The notes below the pieces were generated by a model, which was not told where the DNA came from, made no database searches, and saw only the letters and a list, made by a program, of their open reading frames with translations. The position numbers and the translations under genes were made by a program. 64,000 nucleotides of DNA, taken from positions 67,189 to 131,188 of the forward strand of contig JBBDLF010000012.1 in NCBI GenBank assembly GCA_040879025.1, in the 5' to 3' direction. Within the stretch, counting starts at the first letter, position 1, and every line of letters starts with the position of its first letter. Positions 46,703-56,800 of the stretch are shown piece by piece. Origin of the DNA: JBBDLF01 sp040879025 (GTDB lineage: Bacteria > Pseudomonadota > Gammaproteobacteria > Pseudomonadales > Pseudohongiellaceae).

Positions 46703-47638
46703 TTACCCGACCCGGGATTTAATAACCAGTACGTCGCAGGGACAATCATCCAGGATTTTTTCCGCGGTATTGCCGACTATGGCGCGCTCCAGAAAATTTC
46801 GCGACAGAGAACCTATCACCAGAGCATTGGCGTTGACTCTTTTCAGATAATGAATCAGCGAGGGAACGAGATCACCGCGAACAATTTCGATATTGTCATC
46901 CGGTATAGGGTGGGATGACATCAGTTCGGCCAGCTTGGCCTTGTGAACACGAAAAATCTCTTCCAGTTGGGTCGTGGATTCGATAAATGCGGGAAACATC
47001 GCCCCGGGGTAGGGGAAATAACAATGAAACACACGTGGCTCCTGTGCAAGTTGCCGTGACAGGTCTTCCACCATCTGGATCAGTCGATGGTCCAACTGGT
47101 TCTGATCAGCCTTGACATGCAGAGGGTCCACGGCCGCGACAATGCTGCCCTTATCGCGCCAGGGTTCCGGCTTTACCAGCAACATAGGGCACGGACAGTT
47201 TCTGATCAGTTGCCAGTCGGTGTTAGTGATCAACGTGCGTTTCAATACACCATGGTGATGAGTGCTCTTCAGCATCAGATCGGGCTTCCACGCTTCCACC
47301 TGCCTGATGATGGAATCGGTGAGATCGGGCGCTTCGGTAAATTCCTGGTCGCATTGCACGGGATTTCCCGAAGGCCCTGTCAATCCGTTAAACTCCTTGA
47401 CGAGGGCTTGCAGGCGGTGCAGGTGATGGTCGACAAACATCTTCCGTTGCTTCTCGAAGAATTCCCCATCGATACCCTCATATTCAAATCGCGAAGACCC
47501 AGAGAGGGTATTGGAATTATTGATAAAGAAACGGATTCTTGCGCCGGTGGACACAGCCATCAGGCGGGCACGGTCCACGACAAAATCCTTGTCGACGGTT
47601 GGGTCTATGACCACCAGTATGCGCTGTAGCGGTTCCAT
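46703..47638 (-). CDS. Universal stress protein, tandem-domain (UspE-like)
   Basis: 311 residues with two Usp domains: QRILVVIDPTVDKDFVVDRAR, the UspE-like LKRTLITNTDWQLIRNCPCPMLLVKPE in the centre, and ALVIGSLSRNFLERAIVGNTAEKILDDCPCDVLVIK at the end. It is first in a probable three-gene operon with the next Usp gene (40-bp gap) and the channel. It resembles the gene at 38532 more than its immediate neighbour, judged by motif wording. Confidence 0.88.
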   Translation of the reverse strand: MEPLQRILVVIDPTVDKDFVVDRARLMAVSTGARIRFFINNSNTLSGSSRFEYEGIDGEFFEKQRKMFVDHHLHRLQALVKEFNGLTGPSGNPVQCDQEFTEAPDLTDSIIRQVEAWKPDLMLKSTHHHGVLKRTLITNTDWQLIRNCPCPMLLVKPEPWRDKGSIVAAVDPLHVKADQNQLDHRLIQMVEDLSRQLAQEPRVFHCYFPYPGAMFPAFIESTTQLEEIFRVHKAKLAELMSSHPIPDDNIEIVRGDLVPSLIHYLKRVNANALVIGSLSRNFLERAIVGNTAEKILDDCPCDVLVIKSRVG

Positions 47639-47684
47639 GGTTACCTCTTCCGATTATTGCTTTCCCGTTCCCAGAAATGCCCGA

Positions 47685-49280
47685 CTATCGCGTCGGCGGG
47701 CTGCGATAACGCGGATCCGTTATCCCTTCCCAAACCAGGCGTTCCGATCTGCGCGGGTCGTTCAACAGACTGCTGGGCACGTCGAATATCATGGTGGCGC
47801 GCTGGTCGAGGGAGTAGGGCTCCCATTCCGGAATCGCGGCATGACTGGGATTCCCTGTGCGGGCGAATGAGATCCAGGCTTCGCTCATGGCGGTCTCCAG
47901 TTCATGCCGGTCGGCACGTGTGCCACTCAATGGCACCGTGTCGGCATGGGAGAACACGAAGGCTATCTCCATGGCGTGGGGCGAGCGGTAAACGCCATCA
48001 CGGTAATTGGTTTCCCAGTCCACCAGATACATGTACACCGGAGCATCACTGCCCGCCAGCTTGGCTTGGGCAAGCTCAATGGAACGGATGCGTCGCGGAT
48101 CGCTCTCGATGGCGATGTAGAGATCCCAGGGAGTCGAACCCGGTCGGCTTTCGCTGTAGGTGGCGATCACCTCGTCGGTCTTGTCTCCCAGCAAGTCGCT
48201 CACCCGGTCAACCAGTTCGTCGTGGGTGAGCGTATTCAGTTTCGGATCGCCCGGCGCGCTCAGTGCGGATTCATCCTTGTTGGTGCCGATTAACAGTGGA
48301 ATGCCGTCGGACCAGGGTGTTGCCACACCATCGAATGGGTGCATCGGAATATATCGCCCGTCCATGACCGGTCGAAAATCGGCATCAATTTCGGTGAGCG
48401 CGGCATGGACGCGGTCGATCGGCACCTGTTGAAGCGCGGCCAGATCGCCGTCTGACAAATCCAGGGCTTCGAGCAGCGCACGGGCATCCTCGGTAGCCAG
48501 GGCGCTGTCGCGGGAATAGAGGTTGGCGCCACTCTGGATGATCGCCTTGTGAAACAGACCTTTCGCGGACGGCATGGCCAGCAATGTGCTGACTTTCGAG
48601 CCACCCCCGGATTCGCCGAAGATAGTCACATTGTCCGGGTCGCCGCCAAAGCTGGCGATATTATCGCGAACCCATTGCAGCGCCAGGGCGGCATCCAGCA
48701 TGCCGGCGTTACCCGAACCGGCAAACGCTTCGCCGCCCACTTCTTCCAGGTGCAGATAACCGAATACGTCCAGACGGTGATTGACGGTCACTACCACCAC
48801 ATCGCCACGCGCGGCGAGAGCCGTACCGTCATACCAGCCTTCCGATCCGGCACCTTGACGATAACCCCGACCGTGATACCACACCATCACAGGTCGTTCC
48901 CCGCTGGTATCCGGCGTCCATACGTTCAACACCAGACAATCCTCGCTCTGCGGCAGGCTGGGAATGAAACCCGTCAGGCTGTCGGCATCGCGGCCTTCAG
49001 CTACGGAGCCAGTCTGCGGGCAGATGGGGCCGAACCCGGTGGCGTCCCGCACACCCTCCCAGGTCTTGACCGGGTGTGGCGGTTTGAAGCGCATGGCGCC
49101 GGCAGTGGACGCGCCATAGGGGACCCCCTTGAAACTGGAGACGCCATCGGCGACGGTGCCGCGTACCTGACCGGCCACGGTATCGGTAACAGTTTGGTCC
49201 TGGGCGTAAACCGCCGTGCACAGAATCATGCCGGCGCAAAACAATTTCAGTACTCGGGATAGAAGTGGTGGGTTGGACAT
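47685..49280 (-). CDS. Carboxylesterase/lipase family (type B esterase)
   Basis: 531 residues with a signal peptide (LKLFCAGMILCTAVYAQ). Type B carboxylesterase features: GVPYGASTAGAMRFKPP near 54, SEDCLVLNVWTPD, the oxyanion region VMVWYHGRGYRQGAG, and the nucleophile VTIFGESGGGSK near 220-231. The catalytic Glu/His are expected in the second half, e.g. YRSPHAMEIAFVF. Broad ester substrates; secreted or periplasmic. GAGGAG precedes ATG 49280. Confidence 0.9.
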   Translation of the reverse strand: MSNPPLLSRVLKLFCAGMILCTAVYAQDQTVTDTVAGQVRGTVADGVSSFKGVPYGASTAGAMRFKPPHPVKTWEGVRDATGFGPICPQTGSVAEGRDADSLTGFIPSLPQSEDCLVLNVWTPDTSGERPVMVWYHGRGYRQGAGSEGWYDGTALAARGDVVVVTVNHRLDVFGYLHLEEVGGEAFAGSGNAGMLDAALALQWVRDNIASFGGDPDNVTIFGESGGGSKVSTLLAMPSAKGLFHKAIIQSGANLYSRDSALATEDARALLEALDLSDGDLAALQQVPIDRVHAALTEIDADFRPVMDGRYIPMHPFDGVATPWSDGIPLLIGTNKDESALSAPGDPKLNTLTHDELVDRVSDLLGDKTDEVIATYSESRPGSTPWDLYIAIESDPRRIRSIELAQAKLAGSDAPVYMYLVDWETNYRDGVYRSPHAMEIAFVFSHADTVPLSGTRADRHELETAMSEAWISFARTGNPSHAAIPEWEPYSLDQRATMIFDVPSSLLNDPRRSERLVWEGITDPRYRSPPTR

Positions 49281-49490
49281 GGGGCTGCTCCTCGACTCGT
49301 TTTTTTTAAATCCTCGGCATCACCGCCGAACCGTTAACCCGAGTTTACCTGACTTCAGGAAGATGGAATACTGCATGTCCCATTGCTGCGATGCTCTGTT
49401 TCCCGCCCCTTAAGTGGTGGCCCAGTCTTGATAAGAGAGTATGAACGAAGGGCACGATTGGCACAGTCACTCGGTTCGGTTTATTTTGGC

Positions 49491-50609
49491 ATGACAAAAA
49501 CACAACCCGTCGGCTTCTTCGAACGCTACCTGACTCTGTGGGTGGCGCTGTGTATTGCCACCGGCATCGGACTGGGCAGTGTGTTGCCAGGTCTGTTCAG
49601 CACGTTGGCGGGGTGGGAATACGGTTCGGTCAACTTTGTCGTCGCCGTACTGATCTGGGTGATGGTTTACCCGATGATGGTGTCGGTGGACTTTACCAGC
49701 CTCAAGCACATTCATGAACGACCCAAGGGTCTGATTATCACGCTGGTGGTGAACTGGTTAATCAAACCTTTCACCATGGTCGGTCTTGGCGTGTTGTTCT
49801 TCCATCATCTTTTTGCTGATTTTATTGATCCCGCCAATGCCGGCCAGTACATCGCCGGCTTGATCCTGCTGGGTGCTGCGCCATGCACGGCGATGGTGTT
49901 CGTCTGGTCACAACTCGCTCGCGGCGACCCGGCGTACACACTGGTGCAGGTGGCAGTGAATGATGTGATCATGATCTTTGCCTTCGCGCCGATCGTGGCG
50001 CTGCTGCTTGGCGTCACCGATCTCCAGGTGCCCTGGGCCACCCTGTTCCTGTCTGTTGTGCTCTATGTCGTGATCCCCTTGATCGCCGGCGTGCTGACCC
50101 GATTAAAACTCAGCGCCAGCGCCGCTTCTCCCGGGGAGGCGGAAGCGGCCGTGACCCGATTCACCGCGCGCGTCAAACCGTTTTCGGTAGTAGGTCTGCT
50201 GGCCACGGTCGTGCTGCTGTTCGGCTTCCAGGGACAGATCATTCTCGACCAGCCGCTGCTGATTGCCCTGATTGCCGTACCGCTACTGATCCAGTCATAC
50301 AGCATTTTTGCCATTGCCTATGGCGCTGCCCGCCTGTGGCGGGTACCGTTCAATATTGCCGCACCCTGCGCACTCATCGGCACTTCGAATTTCTTCGAGC
50401 TGGCGGTCGCGGTGGCCATTGGCCTGTTCGGCCTGAATTCCGGCGCCGCCCTGGTCACCGTGGTGGGCGTACTGGTGGAAGTTCCGGTCATGCTGTCTCT
50501 CGTCGCCTTTGCCCACCGCACCCGGGGCTGGTTCCCGGCGGGGGTAGCTGACCCAGATACCAGGGCCACAAACACTGCCAATCAGGCCGCCAGAACTGGC
50601 TGCCGATAG
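49491..50609 (+). CDS. ACR3/BASS-family transporter (arsenite-efflux-like)
   Basis: 372 residues with ten or so helices from ATG 49491. It shows the ACR3 segment GAAPCTAMVFVWSQLARGDPAYTLVQVAVND near 128 (the Cys is the proposed arsenite ligand) and the later APCALIGTSNFFELAVAVAIGLFGLNSGAALVTVVGVLVEVPVML. ACR3 proteins export arsenite. However no arsR, arsC or arsH gene is beside it, so the name rests on family only. It converges on the CRISPR array; 206 bp separate the stop from the last repeat. Confidence 0.82.
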   Translation: MTKTQPVGFFERYLTLWVALCIATGIGLGSVLPGLFSTLAGWEYGSVNFVVAVLIWVMVYPMMVSVDFTSLKHIHERPKGLIITLVVNWLIKPFTMVGLGVLFFHHLFADFIDPANAGQYIAGLILLGAAPCTAMVFVWSQLARGDPAYTLVQVAVNDVIMIFAFAPIVALLLGVTDLQVPWATLFLSVVLYVVIPLIAGVLTRLKLSASAASPGEAEAAVTRFTARVKPFSVVGLLATVVLLFGFQGQIILDQPLLIALIAVPLLIQSYSIFAIAYGAARLWRVPFNIAAPCALIGTSNFFELAVAVAIGLFGLNSGAALVTVVGVLVEVPVMLSLVAFAHRTRGWFPAGVADPDTRATNTANQAARTGCR

Positions 50610-50815
50610 AATCTTGGCAGTAATGCAGCGAAAGTCTGCGAGATTGCAGGCAGTCAAACTGCTCCCTCAGGGCGCCCGCATTGATGGCTGCCAAATCTGC
50701 TTTGTCGAGATCCAGTACCAGTAAATACGTCGAACTCGACGCGTTTGACGGCTTTCCCGGTGAGGCCGCTAACGCTACCCCGGGGATTCAGCACCTTCAC
50801 CCGTGTATTCGTCGT

Positions 50816-53800
50816 TTTCTAAGCTGCCTGTGCGGCAGTGAACCTCCGACAGCAGCACCTTGGGCGCATTGGACTTTTCTAAGCGGCCTGTGCGGCAGTG
50901 AACCTTGTGCTTGGAAATAAACTCAGCGGCATCTTTTTCTAAGCTGCCTGTGCGGCAGTGAACGGTACGCGGAATTTATGTCAATAATTTTGAACGTTTC
51001 TAAGCTGCCTGTGCGGCAGTGAACAGTAGATTGCGTCAACGGGCTCGTCGAGTGGCTTTCTAAGCTGCCTGTGCGGCAGTGAACCGCAACGGTTGGAACA
51101 ATCGCGCTTACTCATATTTCTAAGCTGCCTGTGCGGCAGTGAACAATCGACTTCGGGCAACGGACCTGGTTCCGCATTTCTAAGCTGCCTGTGCGGCAGT
51201 GAACGATCCGCGCCGAGTCGCCGGCCAGACAAATACTTTCTAAGCTGCCTGTGCGGCAGTGAACGCCTGCCTGAGCAGCCCGAAATAACTATTCACTTTC
51301 TAAGCTGCCTGTGCGGCAGTGAACCTCGAGCAGAACGACAAGAGAGTCCCGTAATTTTTCTAAGCTGCCTGTGCGGCAGTGAACAAGTAAAATCAAAGTT
51401 GGGAATTGGTTTTATCGTTTCTAAGCTGCCTGTGCGGCAGTGAACAACCCCTCGTGCCATGGTTGTTTCCTCTTATTTTTCTAAGCTGCCTGTGCGGCAG
51501 TGAACCTCGCTACACAGAGGGATTGTTTTTACGTCGATTTCTAAGCTGCCTGTGCGGCAGTGAACTACCGTCAGAATCGACACCGGTATTGACGTGCTTT
51601 CTAAGCTGCCTGTGCGGCAGTGAACATCCGTTCAAATGATTTGGCGATGGCGTCCGTTTTCTAAGCTGCCTGTGCGGCAGTGAACCCTGCTGTTGGACAG
51701 GCGCTCACAGAGACGCTTTTCTAAGCTGCCTGTGCGGCAGTGAACAAAAAGTCCAGCCGCAAGCTGCCATTTACCCATTTCTAAGCTGCCTGTGCGGCAG
51801 TGAACGTGCGGTCAAGCTTGCTGATTGCTAAAGAGCGTTTCTAAGCTGCCTGTGCGGCAGTGAACCCTCGATACACGCCAGCGCCGTCCGCGCCCGGTTT
51901 CTAAGCTGCCTGTGCGGCAGTGAACGATATCGAACGTCTTGCGTTTATTCAGTCCGTTTTCTAAGCTGCCTGTGCGGCAGTGAACATACCGGTCAGCGCC
52001 GCGCACCCGCAGGAGTTTTTCTAAGCTGCCTGTGCGGCAGTGAACAAAACGGGGTCGTCCGTCTCAAGCTGATAAACTTTCTAAGCTGCCTGTGCGGCAG
52101 TGAACGAATCCACCGTGGCCGTGCTGCAGTTCCTGGTTTTCTAAGCTGCCTGTGCGGCAGTGAACGGACTCCGCGGTGATCTCACACTGGCGGACAGATT
52201 TCTAAGCTGCCTGTGCGGCAGTGAACGGCGGCCTCGAAGGCGGCCTTTTGCTCTGGGGTTTTCTAAGCTGCCTGTGCGGCAGTGAACTTATTTCCACGTT
52301 GTTTTCCTCCCATCAAAAATTTCTAAGCTGCCTGTGCGGCAGTGAACTCCCAGAGCTTGCAGGGCTGCTGGTACAGAAATTTCTAAGCTGCCTGTGCGGC
52401 AGTGAACGCGAACTTATCCAGACAGACAATTGAACTAACTTTCTAAGCTGCCTGTGCGGCAGTGAACTTCGGATCGCATCGGTGCCAGCAGGTTCTTCTT
52501 TTCTAAGCTGCCTGTGCGGCAGTGAACGACACCGATACAGACGGCCAGATCACTCTGGTTTTCTAAGCTGCCTGTGCGGCAGTGAACGGAGCGGGACTCA
52601 GCATTGAGTTTTCTCTATGTTTCTAAGCTGCCTGTGCGGCAGTGAACTAAATCAACGGACATGGCAACGGTATGAATCTTTTCTAAGCTGCCTGTGCGGC
52701 AGTGAACTGCCAAGCACAAGGACGGCGATGAATTAAATCTTTCTAAGCTGCCTGTGCGGCAGTGAACCTCAAAGGCCCGGCAATTGAAGAATTGAAAAAT
52801 TTCTAAGCTGCCTGTGCGGCAGTGAACGCTGTGGACCCGAGCGGCACTAAAGGCACTCATTTCTAAGCTGCCTGTGCGGCAGTGAACTTGAGTGACCCTG
52901 ATTTTTGGCAAGCTTGCGATTTCTAAGCTGCCTGTGCGGCAGTGAACGTTATCACCCACCCAAAGCCCAGAGAGATATGTTTCTAAGCTGCCTGTGCGGC
53001 AGTGAACACACGTATTGACGATGTGTACGATCCCGGCACTTTCTAAGCTGCCTGTGCGGCAGTGAACAAGTGTTTCGTTATTTGCGTAGAGCAATAGGCT
53101 TTCTAAGCTGCCTGTGCGGCAGTGAACTCGCCTGTGATTATCGCGCTATTTACGTTGTCTTTCTAAGCTGCCTGTGCGGCAGTGAACGACAAGGTGAGCG
53201 ATGCTGCCGGCAATGTCGTTTTCTAAGCTGCCTGTGCGGCAGTGAACACGCGCCGGTGGCGTTATAGCCTCTGCTACAGTTTCTAAGCTGCCTGTGCGGC
53301 AGTGAACAATCGCCAACCAGCTCCGCGTCGATATCCAGTTTTCTAAGCTGCCTGTGCGGCAGTGAACCGACGCCGGCGGTGAGGACTTTCACTCCAGCGT
53401 TTCTAAGCTGCCTGTGCGGCAGTGAACGTCCATCCACGGCGCCCCGGTGACTTGTTCGATTTCTAAGCTGCCTGTGCGGCAGTGAACTACTGGTTCGTTG
53501 AGAGCGAGGCTTGTCTCAATTTCTAAGCTGCCTGTGCGGCAGTGAACCTTCATCACAACAATGCGGGCAATTTCTCCTTTTTCTAAGCTGCCTGTGCGGC
53601 AGTGAACATGACGATTTAGGCACATGCGATCCGAATTACTTTCTAAGCTGCCTGTGCGGCAGTGAACATAGACATGGCGATTTGAGTGCCGCGATGTACT
53701 TTCTAAGCTGCCTGTGCGGCAGTGAACATAAAGTGAGCTATTCAGTTTCCGAAGCTAAATTTCTAAGCTGCCTGTGCGGCAGTGAACGGTCATAGATTTC

Positions 53801-56800
53801 TCCTAGGCGGATTTTTTGTTTTTCTAAGCTGCCTGTGCGGCAGTGAACCCCGTGATGCAGGGTTCCCACTGCTCGCTGAATTTCTAAGCTGCCTGTGCGG
53901 CAGTGAACGCGTAACGCGGATCGTCAGGAGGCGGCTCTGGTTTCTAAGCTGCCTGTGCGGCAGTGAACATTAATGCAACTCAAAGAAGAACAGGCGAGGG
54001 CTTTCTAAGCTGCCTGTGCGGCAGTGAACGGGTACCTGATTCGACGATCGACTCGGCGAAGTTTCTAAGCTGCCTGTGCGGCAGTGAAGTCAACCTTTTG
54101 CGCAAAATAATTAAAGATGTGTTTCTAAGCTGCCTGTGCGGCAGTGAACTGGAAGACCGTTCGCAACGAAACCGGCAGTCATTTCTAAGCTGCCTGTGCG
54201 GCAGTGAACCCCTTTCGCAGGCTGCGCTCTTTTATTCGCATTTTCTAAGCTGCCTGTGCGGCAGTGAACGTAGAGGCCCTCGGGCGGTCGGTATTTCGTT
54301 GATTTCTAAGCTGCCTGTGCGGCAGTGAACATCATCCGGTTCAAAAGACAATGGAAATAATATTTCTAAGCTGCCTGTGCGGCAGTGAACCATCATTCAT
54401 CACCTTCGATTTTTATATGCGCTTTCTAAGCTGCCTGTGCGGCAGTGAACCAGCATGAACCCATAAGCCCTGATATTTCACGTTTCTAAGCTGCCTGTGC
54501 GGCAGTGAACCCGGGGTTTGCGGGCAGGTGTTTACCCTATGCTTTCTAAGCTGCCTGTGCGGCAGTGAACTCCAGGATGTTCCAGCAAGCGATGACCGAT
54601 GGTTTTCTAAGCTGCCTGTGCGGCAGTGAACGCTATGTCTACCACTGCGCGGACCAGAAGGAATTTCTAAGCTGCCTGTGCGGCAGTGAACTGCTCAATG
54701 ACGCGAGGAAGCTCCTCTTGCATTTTCTAAGCTGCCTGTGCGGCAGTGAACTTTATCAAACTCTTCCTGAGTGAAGCTTTGGTTTTCTAAGCTGCCTGTG
54801 CGGCAGTGAACCTCGACACAGATCACTCTAACCCACTCATTTATTTCTAAGCTGCCTGTGCGGCAGTGAACACAATCCGTCGCGACAGTACGCAGTAATT
54901 GATTTTCTAAGCTGCCTGTGCGGCAGTGAACGCACGAATGTGCCCCCCACTGGATTGAACGTGTTTCTAAGCTGCCTGTGCGGCAGTGAACGGCAGACGA
55001 AAAAGATCACGCGAGCGCTTACGATTTCTAAGCTGCCTGTGCGGCAGTGAACAAGAACGCGAGCGTGATGATTCACGACCCCCTGTTTCTAAGCTGCCTG
55101 TGCGGCAGTGAACGCCTGGGTGGTTTCGCTACGTCGAAGTGTGACTTTCTAAGCTGCCTGTGCGGCAGTGAACTGAGGATAGATATCACCTGCGGGCAAG
55201 ACGTATTTCTAAGCTGCCTGTGCGGCAGTGAACGCGATTACCGGCAAGTGATTGCGGTTTCCACCTTTCTAAGCTGCCTGTGCGGCAGTGAACGTATATA
55301 CGTGATCGCGGCTCCTTACGCCGTCTTTCTAAGCTGCCTGTGCGGCAGTGAACGAGTGTTGATCTATCTGGCGAGACGCGCCGGTTTTCTAAGCTGCCTG
55401 TGCGGCAGTGAACAAACCCTGGCCAGCAGCGAGTACACTCTTCTTTTTCTAAGCTGCCTGTGCGGCAGTGAACGTTACGAAGACATATCGTTAGCTTATA
55501 GACATTTTCTAAGCTGCCTGTGCGGCAGTGAACTTTGGAAGCAGTTTTCTCGCACAAAGCGACCTTTTCTAAGCTGCCTGTGCGGCAGTGAACGCACCTG
55601 ATGGTGCTGTTATATTTTTTGATGATTTCTAAGCTGCCTGTGCGGCAGTGAACTTTGGAAGCAGTTTTCTCACGCAAAGCGACCTGTTTCTAAGCTGCCT
55701 GTGCGGCAGTGAACGTTAAGATGTGCCGCCCCTGTAGTAATGGGAATTTCTAAGCTGCCTGTGCGGCAGTGAACTATTGTACTGCGAGGCTGTGTCTGCG
55801 CCGGTATTTCTAAGCTGCCTGTGCGGCAGTGAACTATCGATCTCCGGCTGCAGGCGCATCTCTGCCTTTCTAAGCTGCCTGTGCGGCAGTGAACACGTCG
55901 CTTTCGGCGAAGTCTTCAAGCCGAAATTTCTAAGCTGCCTGTGCGGCAGTGAACTGCGAAAGGGCACGACAGTAGAACCCGGGCATTTTCTAAGCTGCCT
56001 GTGCGGCAGTGAACACCATCCAGGACAAGCTCGTGTGCGTCGTCAATTTCTAAGCTGCCTGTGCGGCAGTGAACGAAGAACTGCGGTCCGAGTGCGTGAA
56101 AATGATTTTCTAAGCTGCCTGTGCGGCAGTGAACGAAGTGGTGTTATGGCTGTGCTTCATTATCCCTTTCTAAGCTGCCTGTGCGGCAGTGAACCTGGAC
56201 AATGCCCAACGGCAACAACTGGCACTTTTCTAAGCTGCCTGTGCGGCAGTGAACCCGGGCCGGAATCGTGATTGACGTGCGCGGGTTTTCTAAGCTGCCT
56301 GTGCGGCAGTGAACTGGCCGCTTTGCGCTTTGCGACGATCTCTTTTTTTCTAAGCTGCCTGTGCGGCAGTGAACTCCTCGCCGCCGGGCAGCCCTAGCTA
56401 AGCTAGTTTCTAAGCTGCCTGTGCGGCAGTGAACAACCAGATGAAAATGATTAATGAAATTATTGATTTCTAAGCTGCCTGTGCGGCAGTGAACGGCTTT
56501 GAATGCGTTATCGTCCATGTCTTCCGTTTCTAAGCTGCCTGTGCGGCAGTGAACCCATACCTAACACTTAAACAAAACCATAAAGGTTTCTAAGCTGCCT
56601 GTGCGGCAGTGAACGTTACGAAGACATATCGTTAGCTTATAGACGCTTTCTAAGCTGCCTGTGCGGCAGTGAACCCCTTTCGCAGGCTGCGCTCTTTTAT
56701 TCGCATTTTCTAAGCTGCCTGTGCGGCAGTGAACGGGGGGCTGGTGCCTGGCTAGCGAAGCTTTGTTTTCTAAGCTGCCTGTGCGGCAGTGAACGGTACA

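Noticed and set aside
49491..50609. An arsenic resistance operon
   Set aside because: Only the ACR3-type transporter is present; no arsR, arsC or arsH gene lies next to it, so a functional arsenic operon is not supported here.
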